A stretch of DNA of 46,357 nt from Flavobacterium sp. (GCA_003497625.1 DNNO01000020.1:89604-135960); one strand, 5' to 3'. Numbered from the stretch's first letter, positions 1 to 8,630 are shown. Numbers and translations are program-made. The notes: generated from the sequence alone by a model not told the origin.

Positions 1-687
1 GTTGATGAAATAATTGCCTAATTTGTTTCCCAAACGTTCGTGTTGGGTTGCAATGCAAGTAAACGTATATTGATAATCCGCACCATTAGAAACGTGATTG
101 TCTAAGAAAATATCCGGATTTAACTCGGTAAACAATTTTTGAAAACTTCTCGAATTTTTAGTATCCGATTTAATGAAATCACGATTCAAGTCATAATTGC
201 GCCCATTTCCTCTAAAACCATATTCCTCTGGTCCGTTTTGATTGGCTCTGGAATGTGAATTTCGATTTAACATCCCACCAACACTATACACCGGAATAGC
301 AGCAATTAAAGTGTTTTTGGCCGTTTTGATTTTTCCCATGGCTAAATCGCGCATTAACATCATGGTAGCGTCAATTCCGTCAGGTTCACCCGCGTGAATG
401 CCGTTGTTGATTAAAATTACAGCTTTGTTCTTAGTAAAATATTCGTCAAAATCAAATTTACCTTCGCTTGAAAAAAGTACTAAATGCAAAGGTTTTCCGC
501 TATCGGTTGTGCCTTTGTGAATCATTTGGATGTTAGCAAAACTTTCGTCTAATTTTTCATAAAACGCAATACATTCTTCATAAGTAGTAGATTGATTGCC
601 ATTACCAAGTTCAAAAGGTGTGATGAAATTGTTTTGCGAAAACACGGAAATCGAGAAGAAAAGCAAACTTATTTTTAAAAAACGCAT
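1..687 (-). CDS. M14-family zinc carboxypeptidase, C-terminus cut off by window edge
   Basis: Translating the minus strand from the ATG at 685-687 gives 229 open codons that run off the window edge. Residues 1-18 form a signal peptide (MRFLKISLLFFSISVFSQ), so the enzyme is exported. The M14 active site is visible: HAGE at 98-101 supplies the first two zinc ligands, NR at 168-169 matches the substrate-binding Asn-Arg pair, and His198 in DNHVSNG is the likely third zinc ligand. The catalytic glutamate would lie beyond the window. Members of this family remove C-terminal residues from peptides, and here the likely site is the periplasm or outside the cell. The fragment shows no frameshift. The family call is strong; the substrate is unknown. 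Confidence 0.88.
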   Translation of the reverse strand, partial: MRFLKISLLFFSISVFSQNNFITPFELGNGNQSTTYEECIAFYEKLDESFANIQMIHKGTTDSGKPLHLVLFSSEGKFDFDEYFTKNKAVILINNGIHAGEPDGIDATMMLMRDLAMGKIKTAKNTLIAAIPVYSVGGMLNRNSHSRANQNGPEEYGFRGNGRNYDLNRDFIKSDTKNSRSFQKLFTELNPDIFLDNHVSNGADYQYTFTCIATQHERLGNKLGNYFIN

Positions 688-770
688 AGCAGAATTGTAT
701 TTGATTTTCAAAAATAAAGAATCTTTTTGAGGTAGAATTTTATAATTCGTAATTTTTAATTAATTGGCTT

Positions 771-778
771 TATCTTTG
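771..778 (+). promoter_or_regulatory. Bacteroidota -7 box of the helicase gene
   Basis: TATCTTTG matches TAnnTTTG exactly and lies only 4 nt before the start codon at 783. No clear TTTG -33 box is visible. If this box is used, the transcript would start at or next to the ATG, meaning a leaderless or nearly leaderless mRNA. The box is seen; its use is inferred. Confidence 0.45.
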
Positions 779-782
779 CCGC

Positions 783-2180
783 ATGAGTCAAAATCCATAT
801 TCCAACAATGTACTATTGAATCTTGGTATTCAAAGTTTAAACAAAATGCAAGAAGTAGCACAACATGCTATTTTGAATGAAGATAATATTTTATTGCTTT
901 CTCCAACGGGTTCGGGAAAAACATTAGCGTTTTTGTTGCCTATTTTCCAATTATTAGAAGAAGACGTAAAAGGCGTGCAATGCTTAATTTTAGTGCCTTC
1001 GCGCGAATTAGGTTTGCAAATTGAACAAGTTTGGAAAAAAATGGGCACGCATTACAAAGTCAATACGTGTTATGGTGGGCATTCGATTGATATTGAAATC
1101 AATAATTTGAGTAATCCACCAGCGTTGTTAATTGGAACACCAGGAAGAATTGCCGATCATTTAGACCGAGGAAGTTTTGCTACCGATAACATCAAAACCT
1201 ATGTTTTAGACGAATTTGACAAATCGTTGCAATTGGGTTTTCACGAGGAAATGTCTTATATCATTGGAAAAATCACTAGAGCCAACAAACGAATTTTAGT
1301 TTCTGCAACTTCAGGTGTGGAAATTCCGAAATATACCAAAGTAATTGATCCGAAAGTAATCGATTTTATTCCAAACCAAAAACAGAATGATAATTTAGAT
1401 GTTCGCATCGTATTTTCGAAATCCAAAGATAAAATTGATTCGTTGTTTCAGTTGATTTGTTCGTTAAATTCTGAAGCTGCGATTATTTTTTGTAATCACA
1501 GAGAAGCGGTAGAACGCATTCATGAAATGTTGACTGCCAAAGGAATTATTTCCACATATTATCACGGTGGATTAGACCAAGACGAGCGCGAACGTGCTTT
1601 AATTCAGTTTAGAAATGGAAGTGTTTCGTATTTGATTACAACCGATTTAGGTGCGCGTGGTTTGGATATTCCCGAAATGAAACACGTTATTCATTACCAT
1701 TTACCCGCAAAAGAAGACGAATTCACCCATAGAAACGGAAGAACAGCACGTATGTTAGCAACCGGAACCGCTTATGTGCTAATTCACGAAACCGAAAAGA
1801 AATCCGATTATTTTGATTATGGCAAACGCAGATTAGATGTTTCTAATGCAAAATCATTGCCGAAAGCACCTTTATATCAAACGCTTTACATCAGCGGAGG
1901 AAAGAAAAACAAGTTGAATAAAATTGACATTGTAGGTTTCTTTTCGCAAAAAGGAAAACTAGAAAAAGATGATATTGGATTAATCGAAGTCAAAGATTTT
2001 ATTTCGTTTGTAGCGGTGAAATATCCAAAAGTAAAATCCTTATTGCAAAACATCAATGAGGAGAAAATGAAAGGGAAAAAGTATAAAATAGAAGTTGCGC
2101 GAAAAGTAATTAAGAAAGAAGAAGAGGAGGAAGAAAACCATCCAAAATTTACGTCACGTAAAGAGAATAATAGAAAATAG
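783..2180 (+). CDS. DbpA-like DEAD-box ATP-dependent RNA helicase
   Basis: 465-residue superfamily 2 RNA helicase with both RecA-like domains complete. Visible motifs are I (PTGSGKT, 41-47), Ia (PSREL, 72-76), Ib (GTPGR, 118-122), II as DEFD (143-146) instead of DEAD, III (SAT, 174-176), V (ARGLDIP, 291-297) and VI (HRNGRTAR, 316-323). Residues about 365-440 resemble the DbpA/YxiN RNA-binding domain, which in characterised relatives recognises 23S rRNA hairpin 92, so a role in large-subunit assembly is likely. A basic, Glu-rich tail follows. The start is chosen because a perfect -7 box lies just upstream. The gene stands alone between the M14 gene (divergent) and a methyltransferase (same strand, 137 nt downstream). 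The dbpA symbol is withheld because orthology was not tested. Confidence 0.88.
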   Translation: MSQNPYSNNVLLNLGIQSLNKMQEVAQHAILNEDNILLLSPTGSGKTLAFLLPIFQLLEEDVKGVQCLILVPSRELGLQIEQVWKKMGTHYKVNTCYGGHSIDIEINNLSNPPALLIGTPGRIADHLDRGSFATDNIKTYVLDEFDKSLQLGFHEEMSYIIGKITRANKRILVSATSGVEIPKYTKVIDPKVIDFIPNQKQNDNLDVRIVFSKSKDKIDSLFQLICSLNSEAAIIFCNHREAVERIHEMLTAKGIISTYYHGGLDQDERERALIQFRNGSVSYLITTDLGARGLDIPEMKHVIHYHLPAKEDEFTHRNGRTARMLATGTAYVLIHETEKKSDYFDYGKRRLDVSNAKSLPKAPLYQTLYISGGKKNKLNKIDIVGFFSQKGKLEKDDIGLIEVKDFISFVAVKYPKVKSLLQNINEEKMKGKKYKIEVARKVIKKEEEEEENHPKFTSRKENNRK

Positions 2181-2217
2181 TGCTTTATTTTAATTAGAAA
2201 AGAGATGAATTAGTTTT

Positions 2218-2292
2218 TTGTCATTCCGACGCAAGGAGGAATTACATAACGTAGATTGAATTATGAGATTTCTCCTTAGGTCGAAATGACAA
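2218..2292. repeat. REP-like imperfect palindrome
   Basis: The outer arms, TTGTCATTCCGAC on the left and the reverse complement of GTCGAAATGACAA on the right, begin an imperfect inverted repeat of about 33 nt per arm (about 26 of 33 positions pair). A loop of about 9 nt separates them. The TGTCATTTCGA-type tip and the GGAGAAAT segment resemble short intergenic palindromes that I recall as dispersed in Flavobacterium genomes. It fills most of the spacer between the helicase and methyltransferase genes. It could also fold in the helicase transcript as a 3' stem-loop, but no T-tract follows. Only one copy is in this window. Confidence 0.6.
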
Positions 2293-2317
2293 TGTATTGA
2301 TGTAAATTCAGGATAAA

Positions 2318-2950
2318 ATGAATCTAAATTGCCCACTTTGTAATTCCACTGCAACACTTTTTTGCGAAAAGCTAAGACATTTGTTTTATAAATGCAATAA
2401 TTGCGAAGGCATCTTTAGACCCAAACACACTTTTTTAACCGCTGAAGCTGAGAAAGAACACTACGAAAAACACATTAATGATGTTTTTGATGAACGGTAT
2501 CAAGCGTTTGTTTCTCCTATTGTAAATGCTGTTTTACAAGATTTTACTTCAGAAGCGAAAGGTTTGGATTTCGGTTCAGGAACAGGTCCAGTGATTGCGA
2601 AGATGTTGACTGATAAAGGTTTTCAAGTACAGAATTACGATTTATTTTTTGCGAATGAACTATCGCTTTTGAAAGAAAAATACGATTATGTTTCCTGTTG
2701 CGAAGTAATGGAACATTTTCATCATCCATATCAAGAATTTGAATTACTGAAAAGCTTATTGCTTCCAAAAGGTAAATTATATTGTAAAACTGAGGTTTAT
2801 AGCAACCAAAAGCCTTTTGAAAATTGGTACTACAAAGATGATTTCACCCATGTTTTTATTTACCAACCCAAAACATTGGAATGGATAAAAAATCAATTTC
2901 ACTTTTCGAATTTGATTATTAAAGAAAAGTTGATTGTGTTTGAGAATTAG
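2318..2950 (+). CDS. Class I SAM-dependent methyltransferase with N-terminal zinc ribbon
   Basis: 210-residue protein. Residues 5-8 (CPLC) and a CNNC motif near residues 26-29 form a zinc-ribbon-like knuckle. The glycine-rich motif I (LDFGSGTG, about residues 80-87) marks the SAM-binding Rossmann fold. The acidic YD after motif I (YDLFF, about 108-112) and CCEVMEHFHHP (about 127-137) are typical of the Methyltransf_23 group. The protein should be cytosolic. The zinc ribbon hints at a nucleic-acid or protein substrate, but nothing in the sequence fixes it. It is followed by the convergent SulP gene with no obvious terminator between them. A REP-like palindrome sits just upstream. Confidence 0.8.
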   Translation: MNLNCPLCNSTATLFCEKLRHLFYKCNNCEGIFRPKHTFLTAEAEKEHYEKHINDVFDERYQAFVSPIVNAVLQDFTSEAKGLDFGSGTGPVIAKMLTDKGFQVQNYDLFFANELSLLKEKYDYVSCCEVMEHFHHPYQEFELLKSLLLPKGKLYCKTEVYSNQKPFENWYYKDDFTHVFIYQPKTLEWIKNQFHFSNLIIKEKLIVFEN

Positions 2951-2985
2951 TAGTTTTCTGTCAAGTTAAACCAGTTCAGAATAAT

Positions 2986-4524
2986 TTACACTTTCTCAAC
3001 TGCAACTTTATACGTTGGGTCTTCTAAAATATTGACATCAATTATAGCTTCGGCATTTTTTAGTAAATCAATACAATCAGCACTTAAGTGTTTTAAATGT
3101 ACAGTTTTGCCTACTTTTGCATAGCGTTCAGTGATTTTATTTACGGCATCAATGGCACTCATATCGGAAATTCTGCTTTCGGCAAAATCGATTATAATTT
3201 CGTTTGGATCGTTATTTACATCAAATTTTTCAGCAAATGCAGTGGTTGAACCAAAGAAAAGTGGTCCAAATAATTCATAATGTTTTATACCGTTTTCATC
3301 TACATATTTTCGAGCACGAATGCGTTTTGCACTTTCCCAAGCAAAAATCAAAGCTGAAATAATTACTCCAACCAAAACCGCTAAGGCCAAATTATGCAAG
3401 AAAATCGTAATCAAAGTAACAATTACCATTACTAAAATATCAGCTTTTGGCATTTTGGTAAACGCTTTAAAACTTGCCCATTCAAAAGTTCCTATCGCAA
3501 CCATTATCATCACTCCCGTTAAAGCCGCCATTGGAACCAATTCGATAATTGGTGCTCCGACTAAAATTATAAGCAAAATGGTTAAAGCTGCTACAATTCC
3601 AGATAAACGAGCTCGTGAACCTGCGGATAAATTCACTAACGTTTGAGCAATCATTGGACAACCACCCATTCCGTAGAAAAAGCCATTGGCAATATTGGCG
3701 CCACCTTGTGCTAAACATTCACGGTTACTGTTTCCTTTGGTGGCTGTAATTTCATCTACTAAATTTAGTGTTAACAAACCTTCGGTTAAACCAACAGCTG
3801 CCATAATGGCTCCGTAAGGTAAAATAATCATGAAGGTTTCCCAAGTAAATGGAATTTCTGGAATATGAAAAGGAGGTAAGGAACCGCTAACAGAAGCGAT
3901 GTCAACCACTTGTTTAGTATCGATATTGAAACCTATCACAACTGCAAAAACAACAATAATAGCAACTAATGAAGCTGGAACCGCTTTGGTGATTTTTGGA
4001 AAAATAAGAATAATAGCAATGGTTAATGCGACTAAAGCACTCATTGTAAGCAAAGGCGAACCCGAAAGCCATTCCGAAGTTCCATTGGTAACTTGTTTGA
4101 ATTGTTCAAATTGCGACATGAAAATAATAACCGCTAATCCGTTTACGAATCCAAACATTACAGGATGCGGTACCAATCGGATGAATTTACCTAATTTGAA
4201 TAACCCTACAATAATTTGAATAACACCCGCCAAAGCTACAGCACCAAACACATATTCTAATCCGTGCGATTGCATCAAGGCGATTAAAACAATTACCGTA
4301 GCACCAGCCCCTCCAGAAATTAAACCAGGACGACCGCCAAAAATAGCCGTAATTAATCCCATGATAAAAGCACCATATAATCCAACAAGAGGAGGAAAGC
4401 CAGCTAAAATTGCAAAGGATAACGACTCAGGAATCATGGTCATAGCAACCGTTACTCCTGCTAAAATTTCAATTTTGTAGTCTACTTTTTGTTTAAAATC
4501 GAATAGATTTAATACTTTTTGCAT
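2986..4524 (-). CDS. SulP/SLC26-family anion transporter with STAS domain
   Basis: 512-residue inner-membrane transporter. Residues 1-400 contain about a dozen hydrophobic segments with SulP landmarks, including the early AGVTVAMTMIPESLSFA segment (22-39), PLVGLYGAF (45-53) and GGCPMIAQTLVN (287-298). Residues about 412-495 form a cytoplasmic STAS domain containing DFAESRISDMSAIDAV. The family moves sulfate, bicarbonate or other small anions with H+ or Na+ coupling. The specificity cannot be read here, and no sulfur-assimilation or carbonic-anhydrase gene is adjacent to suggest one. It is about 200 nt downstream of coaD on the same strand and is probably a separate unit. Confidence 0.9.
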   Translation of the reverse strand: MQKVLNLFDFKQKVDYKIEILAGVTVAMTMIPESLSFAILAGFPPLVGLYGAFIMGLITAIFGGRPGLISGGAGATVIVLIALMQSHGLEYVFGAVALAGVIQIIVGLFKLGKFIRLVPHPVMFGFVNGLAVIIFMSQFEQFKQVTNGTSEWLSGSPLLTMSALVALTIAIILIFPKITKAVPASLVAIIVVFAVVIGFNIDTKQVVDIASVSGSLPPFHIPEIPFTWETFMIILPYGAIMAAVGLTEGLLTLNLVDEITATKGNSNRECLAQGGANIANGFFYGMGGCPMIAQTLVNLSAGSRARLSGIVAALTILLIILVGAPIIELVPMAALTGVMIMVAIGTFEWASFKAFTKMPKADILVMVIVTLITIFLHNLALAVLVGVIISALIFAWESAKRIRARKYVDENGIKHYELFGPLFFGSTTAFAEKFDVNNDPNEIIIDFAESRISDMSAIDAVNKITERYAKVGKTVHLKHLSADCIDLLKNAEAIIDVNILEDPTYKVAVEKV

Positions 4525-4571
4525 GTATATAAGTTTAAATAATTTGTATGAAATAGAATAAAATAAATAAC

Positions 4572-4595
4572 ACTCTTAAAAAGGTTTTTAAGAGT
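4572..4595. promoter_or_regulatory. Perfect AT-rich inverted repeat upstream of the SulP gene
   Basis: ACTCTTAAAAA, a GG spacer and TTTTTAAGAGT form an 11-bp perfect inverted repeat about 50 nt upstream of the SulP start codon and about 130 nt after the coaD stop. On the minus strand it is followed by T-rich sequence but not an uninterrupted T-run. It could be a weak coaD-operon terminator or an operator for the transporter. The rest of 4525-4721 shows nothing recognisable. Confidence 0.35.
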
Positions 4596-4721
4596 TTACA
4601 AAGAATTTGCGCAAAAATCAATGCGGGAAAAAAGTAGTAAAATATGTAGTTGTATTCTTTTTCATAAGAGATTACAAAACTACATTTTATAATTTTAAAA
4701 TCAAAACAGTAAAAAGAATAG

Positions 4722-5180
4722 CTATTTTTTATCTATAACCGATTTTGGAACCAATTGTGTAATATCACCTCCATTTCGCAACACATCACGCACAATACTT
4801 GAGGATATAAAAGATGTTCGAGCTGCTGTTAATAAGAAAACCGTTTCAATTTTTGACATCATTCGATTGGTGTGTGCAATGGCTTTTTCAAATTCAAAAT
4901 CGGCCGGATTTCTTAAGCCTCTCAAAATGAATTCAGCATTTTCTTTTTTGCACAAATCAATGGTTAAACCTGAGTAAGTAATGACTCTAACTTTTGGTTC
5001 GTCTTTGAAAGCTTCTTCAATAAAGCGTTTTCTTTCTTCTAACGAAAACATATATTTTTTTTCGGCATTCACACCAATGGCTACAATGACTTCATCAAAT
5101 AATGAAACGCCTCTTTTGATAATATCGTAATGACCGTTTGTGATTGGATCAAATGAACCTGGAAATATTGCTTTTTTCAT
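4722..5180 (-). CDS. coaD: Phosphopantetheine adenylyltransferase
   Basis: 152-residue cytosolic enzyme that transfers AMP from ATP to 4'-phosphopantetheine, the penultimate step of coenzyme A synthesis. The nucleotidyltransferase signature TNGH is at residues 14-17 within GSFDPITNGHYDI. The C-terminal ISSSIVRD corresponds to the family's second conserved motif. Length matches bacterial CoaD (about 155-165). It starts 2 nt after the stop of the upstream unknown gene at 5183-5788, so it is the last gene of a ddl-orf-coaD operon. The start codon sits directly at the conserved N-terminus. Confidence 0.97.
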   Translation of the reverse strand: MKKAIFPGSFDPITNGHYDIIKRGVSLFDEVIVAIGVNAEKKYMFSLEERKRFIEEAFKDEPKVRVITYSGLTIDLCKKENAEFILRGLRNPADFEFEKAIAHTNRMMSKIETVFLLTAARTSFISSSIVRDVLRNGGDITQLVPKSVIDKK

Positions 5181-5182
5181 AG

Positions 5183-5788
5183 TTAGTCTCTATTAACTTC
5201 GTAAATCAGATTTTCATCATATAATTTCTGCAGCTCTTTTTTTGATAAAACTTTTCTATCTGAATAGTTTTCGTCAATATTTATTTCATCAAGACCTTTA
5301 TAACTATCTAATGAAAATTTATTCAATAATACGAAAATACTATCTTTTGTAACGTCATAAACTTTTAAAGTAGAATATTTCCCTTCAATATTTGTCTTAT
5401 AAATATCATTTTTCAAAGGTGATTTTATATATTTTTTCTCAAGTTTTGTCATTTCTATACCAATATAGATTCCGAAAAATAATATGGAGAGTAATATAAT
5501 TATCCCTGTAAATTGCCAAATTGGTGTTTTTATTGGGTTTTTACTTCTCTCATATTTAACCGCTTGTTTTATATCGTCATTAAGTTCTTTTAATTTAAAT
5601 TCTTTTTGGCAAGAATAACAAAACACTTTTGTTATTCTTCTTAATGGAGCTGTTGGAATAATTAAAATTCGACTTATTCCGCCGTAAACTCTATATTCTA
5701 AATCATCTCTATTCTTACAATTTGGACAAATTACATTCTTAATTTTTCCAGTTTGAAGCAACTCATGATGAACTTGAATTTCAACCAT
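5183..5788 (-). CDS. Zinc-ribbon single-pass membrane protein, function unknown
   Basis: 201 residues. The N-terminal third has CPNC at 21-24 and a CYSC pair near residues 57-60, which is a plausible four-cysteine zinc ribbon. One strong hydrophobic stretch (GIIILLSILFFGIYIGI, about residues 95-111) follows a basic segment, then about 90 polar, Lys/Asp-rich residues. The Cys-rich part is likely cytoplasmic and the tail periplasmic. It lies between ddl and coaD with spacers of 3 and 2 nt, so it must be co-transcribed with them. Its base composition is slightly more AT-rich than its neighbours. I do not recognise a named family, and no enzymatic motif is visible. Confidence 0.72.
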   Translation of the reverse strand: MVEIQVHHELLQTGKIKNVICPNCKNRDDLEYRVYGGISRILIIPTAPLRRITKVFCYSCQKEFKLKELNDDIKQAVKYERSKNPIKTPIWQFTGIIILLSILFFGIYIGIEMTKLEKKYIKSPLKNDIYKTNIEGKYSTLKVYDVTKDSIFVLLNKFSLDSYKGLDEINIDENYSDRKVLSKKELQKLYDENLIYEVNRD

Positions 5789-5791
5789 CTT

Positions 5792-6766
5792 TTATTTTTT
5801 TAAAGCCAATTCAATAGCGTTTTCAAACAATTCAGGTAACGAAATTCCAGCTTCGCGAGCTTGTTGTGGTAGAATACTTTCGGTTGTTAAACCTGGAATT
5901 GTATTCATTTCTAACATGTGCGGTTCATTGTTTACGATAATGAACTCACTTCTCGAAAAACCTTTCATTTTCAATACTTCGTAGGCTCTTTTGGCAACCG
6001 TTTCAATTTTTACTTTCAATTCATCTGAAATTCTCGCTGGCGTAATTTCTTTTGATTTGCCTAAATATTTCGCTTCGTAATCAAAAAAGTCGTTTTCCGA
6101 TACGATTTCGGTAATAGGTAAAACGGTAATCGTTCCTCTATAATTGATAACTCCAACAGAAACTTCTGTTCCATCCAAGAAACTTTCAATGATGATTTCG
6201 TCGTCTTCTTTGTAAGCGTTTTCAATAGCTGGAAGAAATTCTGCTGCCGTTTTTACTTTCGAAATTCCGAAACTTGAACCTGATTTATTTGGTTTTACAA
6301 AACAAGGTAAACCAACTTTCGCTAAAATGTTTTCGACGTTAATTTCGTCGCCTAAATTCAAATAGTACGATTCCGCCGTTTTGATTCCGTAAGGTTTTAA
6401 AACCGATAACATATCGCGTTTATTGAACGTTAGCGCTGCTTGGTAATAATCACACGAAGTTTGAGGTATATTTAATAATTCGAAATACGCTTGCATCAAG
6501 CCATCTTCGCCAGGTGTTCCGTGAATCGCATTAAAAACCACATCAAAATTGATTTTTGTTCCATTAACCGTTACAGAAAAATCGTTTTTATCAATAGGGA
6601 ATTCGGTATCATTTTCATCCACATACACCCATTTTTCTTTAAAAATATGAATGCGATATGGATTAAATTTCGAACGATTAATGTTGTTAAACACTACATT
6701 TCCGCTAGTTAACGAAATTTTGTACTCGCTAGAGTAACCTCCCATGATAATGGCTACGTTTTTCAT
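5792..6766 (-). CDS. ddl: D-alanine--D-alanine ligase
   Basis: ATP-grasp ligase that joins two D-alanines for the peptidoglycan precursor. The open frame extends to an ATG at 6790, but the family N-terminus (MKNVAIIMGGYSSEYKIS) begins at the in-frame ATG at 6766, giving 324 residues, the usual length. Visible features are the Gly-rich N-lobe (GGYSSE), the central ATP-binding loop KPNKSGSSFGIS, SRSEFI near the metal site, and the C-terminal LEMNTIPGLTTES motif that holds the catalytic metal and omega loop. A TCAATTTG near-consensus -7 box at 6776-6783 would put the transcript start after the 6790 ATG, supporting the shorter start. First gene of the ddl-orf-coaD operon, divergent from the PASTA gene. 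Confidence 0.95.
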   Translation of the reverse strand: MKNVAIIMGGYSSEYKISLTSGNVVFNNINRSKFNPYRIHIFKEKWVYVDENDTEFPIDKNDFSVTVNGTKINFDVVFNAIHGTPGEDGLMQAYFELLNIPQTSCDYYQAALTFNKRDMLSVLKPYGIKTAESYYLNLGDEINVENILAKVGLPCFVKPNKSGSSFGISKVKTAAEFLPAIENAYKEDDEIIIESFLDGTEVSVGVINYRGTITVLPITEIVSENDFFDYEAKYLGKSKEITPARISDELKVKIETVAKRAYEVLKMKGFSRSEFIIVNNEPHMLEMNTIPGLTTESILPQQAREAGISLPELFENAIELALKK

Positions 6767-6920
6767 TGTAAATTTCAAATTGATATACACAAAATTACAT
6801 TATTTATTGAGATTTCACGTTCTTTTATTCGTTTACCAAAGAAATATTTTTGTAATTCATTCGTTTTAAATGTATGAAGAAATGAAAATGAATTGCATCG
6901 TAATTTCTTTTTGAATTTTA

Positions 6921-6928
6921 TATCTTTG
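6921..6928 (+). promoter_or_regulatory. -7 box for the PASTA-rluD operon
   Basis: TATCTTTG is an exact TAnnTTTG match, 17 nt before the ATG at 6946. A TTG at 6893-6895 could act as -33, though its 25-nt spacing is long. It lies in the divergent spacer shared with ddl, so the two cell-envelope units are transcribed away from each other. Confidence 0.5.
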
Positions 6929-6945
6929 TCAAAATATCATTTTGT

Positions 6946-7605
6946 ATGAGTTTATTTAAATATTTAACTAGTAGAACATTTTTTACTCAAGCTTTTTTAG
7001 CTACTGCAATAGTAGTGGGTTTTACTTTTTTAGTAATCCAATTTTTAGATTTTAGAACCAATCATGGTCAGGAAATTAAAGTACCTGATTTGGCTAAAAT
7101 GAAATTGGAAATTGCAGAAGAGAAACTAAACGAATTGGATTTAGAAGTATTTTTATTGGATACAGTAGAATTTAATGCCGATTTTCCACCTTTTACTATT
7201 TTAGAACAAGATCCTAAAGCAGGAAGTTTAGTAAAAGATGGTAGAAAAGTCTATGTAAAATTAAACGCTGGCGAATTTACAGATATTACCATTCCAGAAT
7301 TCAAAGACAAAACGTTCCGACAAATTTCGGCTACTATAAAATCATTAACGTTGAAAGAAGGTAAAGTTACTTATAAACCGCATATTGCTAAAGATGTGGT
7401 GTTGCAAATTTATCAAAACGGAAGACGTTTAAGAGCAGGAGATAAGGTGAAGAAAAACTCTGTTTTGGATTTTGTTTTGGGAGATGGAAAAGAAGTTTAT
7501 AACGAAGAAACGTTTAGTTCAGAAGAGCCGTCAGATACTTTACCACCAGCAGAAGAAGGCGTAACAGAACCAGTAGAATTTAAAGAAGAAGATGGCGGAT
7601 TATAA
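6946..7605 (+). CDS. PASTA-domain membrane-anchored envelope protein
   Basis: 219 residues. A short cytoplasmic N-terminus is followed by one transmembrane helix (about 14-34) and two PASTA-like repeats in the periplasm (about 43-108 and 113-180). The first has the typical VPDL start and the DPKAGSLVKDGRKVYVKLN ending. An acidic tail (Glu/Pro-rich, 184-219) completes it. PASTA domains in other bacteria bind muropeptides or link kinases and penicillin-binding proteins to the cell wall. This protein carries no kinase or transpeptidase domain, so it may be a scaffold. Its position opposite ddl and overlapping rluD by 14 nt matches a gene neighbourhood I recall as common in Flavobacteriia. Confidence 0.87.
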   Translation: MSLFKYLTSRTFFTQAFLATAIVVGFTFLVIQFLDFRTNHGQEIKVPDLAKMKLEIAEEKLNELDLEVFLLDTVEFNADFPPFTILEQDPKAGSLVKDGRKVYVKLNAGEFTDITIPEFKDKTFRQISATIKSLTLKEGKVTYKPHIAKDVVLQIYQNGRRLRAGDKVKKNSVLDFVLGDGKEVYNEETFSSEEPSDTLPPAEEGVTEPVEFKEEDGGL

Positions 7606-8629
7606 TGTAGGAAACGAACTCGAAGACGAGTTATACGAACATCATCGTTTTGAAGCAAGTAAAGGGCAATCGGCCTTGCGTGTGGATAAATTTTTGATGA
7701 ACATGATTGAAAATACTACTCGAAATAAAATACAACAAGCGGCAGAAAATGGTTCCATTTTAGTGAACGATGTTCCGGTGAAGTCTAATTACAAAGTAAA
7801 AGCTGGTGATGTTGTACGTTTAGTATTGGCACATCCCACTTACGAGCAATTGTTGACACCAGAAAATATTCCGTTGGATATTGTGTATGAAGACGATCAA
7901 TTGTTGGTTATCAATAAACCAGCAGGAATGGTTGTGCATCCAGGTCATGGAAATTATTCAGGAACTTTAGTGAATGCATTAGCGTATCATTTTGAGAATT
8001 TACCAATGAATAGCTCTGAAAGACCAGGTTTGGTTCACCGAATAGATAAAGATACAACAGGTTTATTAGTTGTGGCTAAAACCGAGCATGCGATGGCTTA
8101 TTTGACGAAGCAGTTTGCTGAAAAAACTTCGGAAAGAGAATATGTTGCTTTAGTTTGGGGAAATATCGAAGAAGATGAAGGAACTGTCGAAGGAAACATC
8201 GGACGACACGATACCAACCGAATGCGAATGGCGGTTCATGAAAGTGATGAAAAAGGAAAACCAGCGGTAACTCATTATAAAGTTTTAGAAAGATTTGGTT
8301 ATGTAACCTTGGTTTCTTGTCAACTAGAGACAGGAAGAACACATCAAATACGTGTTCATATGAAACATATTGGTCACACACTTTTTAACGACGAACGTTA
8401 TGGAGGCGATGCCATTTTGAAAGGAACTACGTTTACCAAATACAAACAGTTTGTAGATAATTGTTTTAAAGTATTACCAAGACAAGCATTACATGCTAAA
8501 ACATTAGGATTTGAACATCCTATCACAAAAGAATTTTTACGTTTTGATACGCCAATTCCACAAGATTTACAGGAATGTATCGAAAAATGGCGCGTATATT
8601 CAAAAGCACAAACGTTTATAGAAGAATAA
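7592..8629 (+). CDS. rluD: RluD/RluA-family 23S rRNA pseudouridine synthase
   Basis: 345 residues. An N-terminal S4 RNA-binding domain (about 28-80, with LRVDKFL and RNKIQQAAENGSILVND) precedes the pseudouridine synthase core. The catalytic motif HRIDKDTTGLLVVAK is at 149-163, with Asp152 as the predicted nucleophile. GRTHQIRVH follows later, as expected for this family. RluD-type enzymes isomerise uridines in helix 69 of 23S rRNA. The gene begins inside the PASTA coding sequence (14-nt overlap), so translation is probably coupled. It ends at a strong bidirectional terminator. Assignment to RluD rather than another RluA paralogue rests on the S4 domain and length. Confidence 0.9.
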   Translation: MADYNVGNELEDELYEHHRFEASKGQSALRVDKFLMNMIENTTRNKIQQAAENGSILVNDVPVKSNYKVKAGDVVRLVLAHPTYEQLLTPENIPLDIVYEDDQLLVINKPAGMVVHPGHGNYSGTLVNALAYHFENLPMNSSERPGLVHRIDKDTTGLLVVAKTEHAMAYLTKQFAEKTSEREYVALVWGNIEEDEGTVEGNIGRHDTNRMRMAVHESDEKGKPAVTHYKVLERFGYVTLVSCQLETGRTHQIRVHMKHIGHTLFNDERYGGDAILKGTTFTKYKQFVDNCFKVLPRQALHAKTLGFEHPITKEFLRFDTPIPQDLQECIEKWRVYSKAQTFIEE

Positions 8630-8630
8630 T

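Noticed and set aside
3320-3646. 108-residue plus-strand open frame inside the SulP gene
   Set aside because: Antisense to hydrophobic helices of a well-supported transporter; Lys/Ala/Thr-rich composition is an artefact of the opposite strand.
6767-6790. Longer ddl start at 6790
   Set aside because: Eight extra residues precede the conserved ddl N-terminus, and a likely -7 box lies between the two ATGs.
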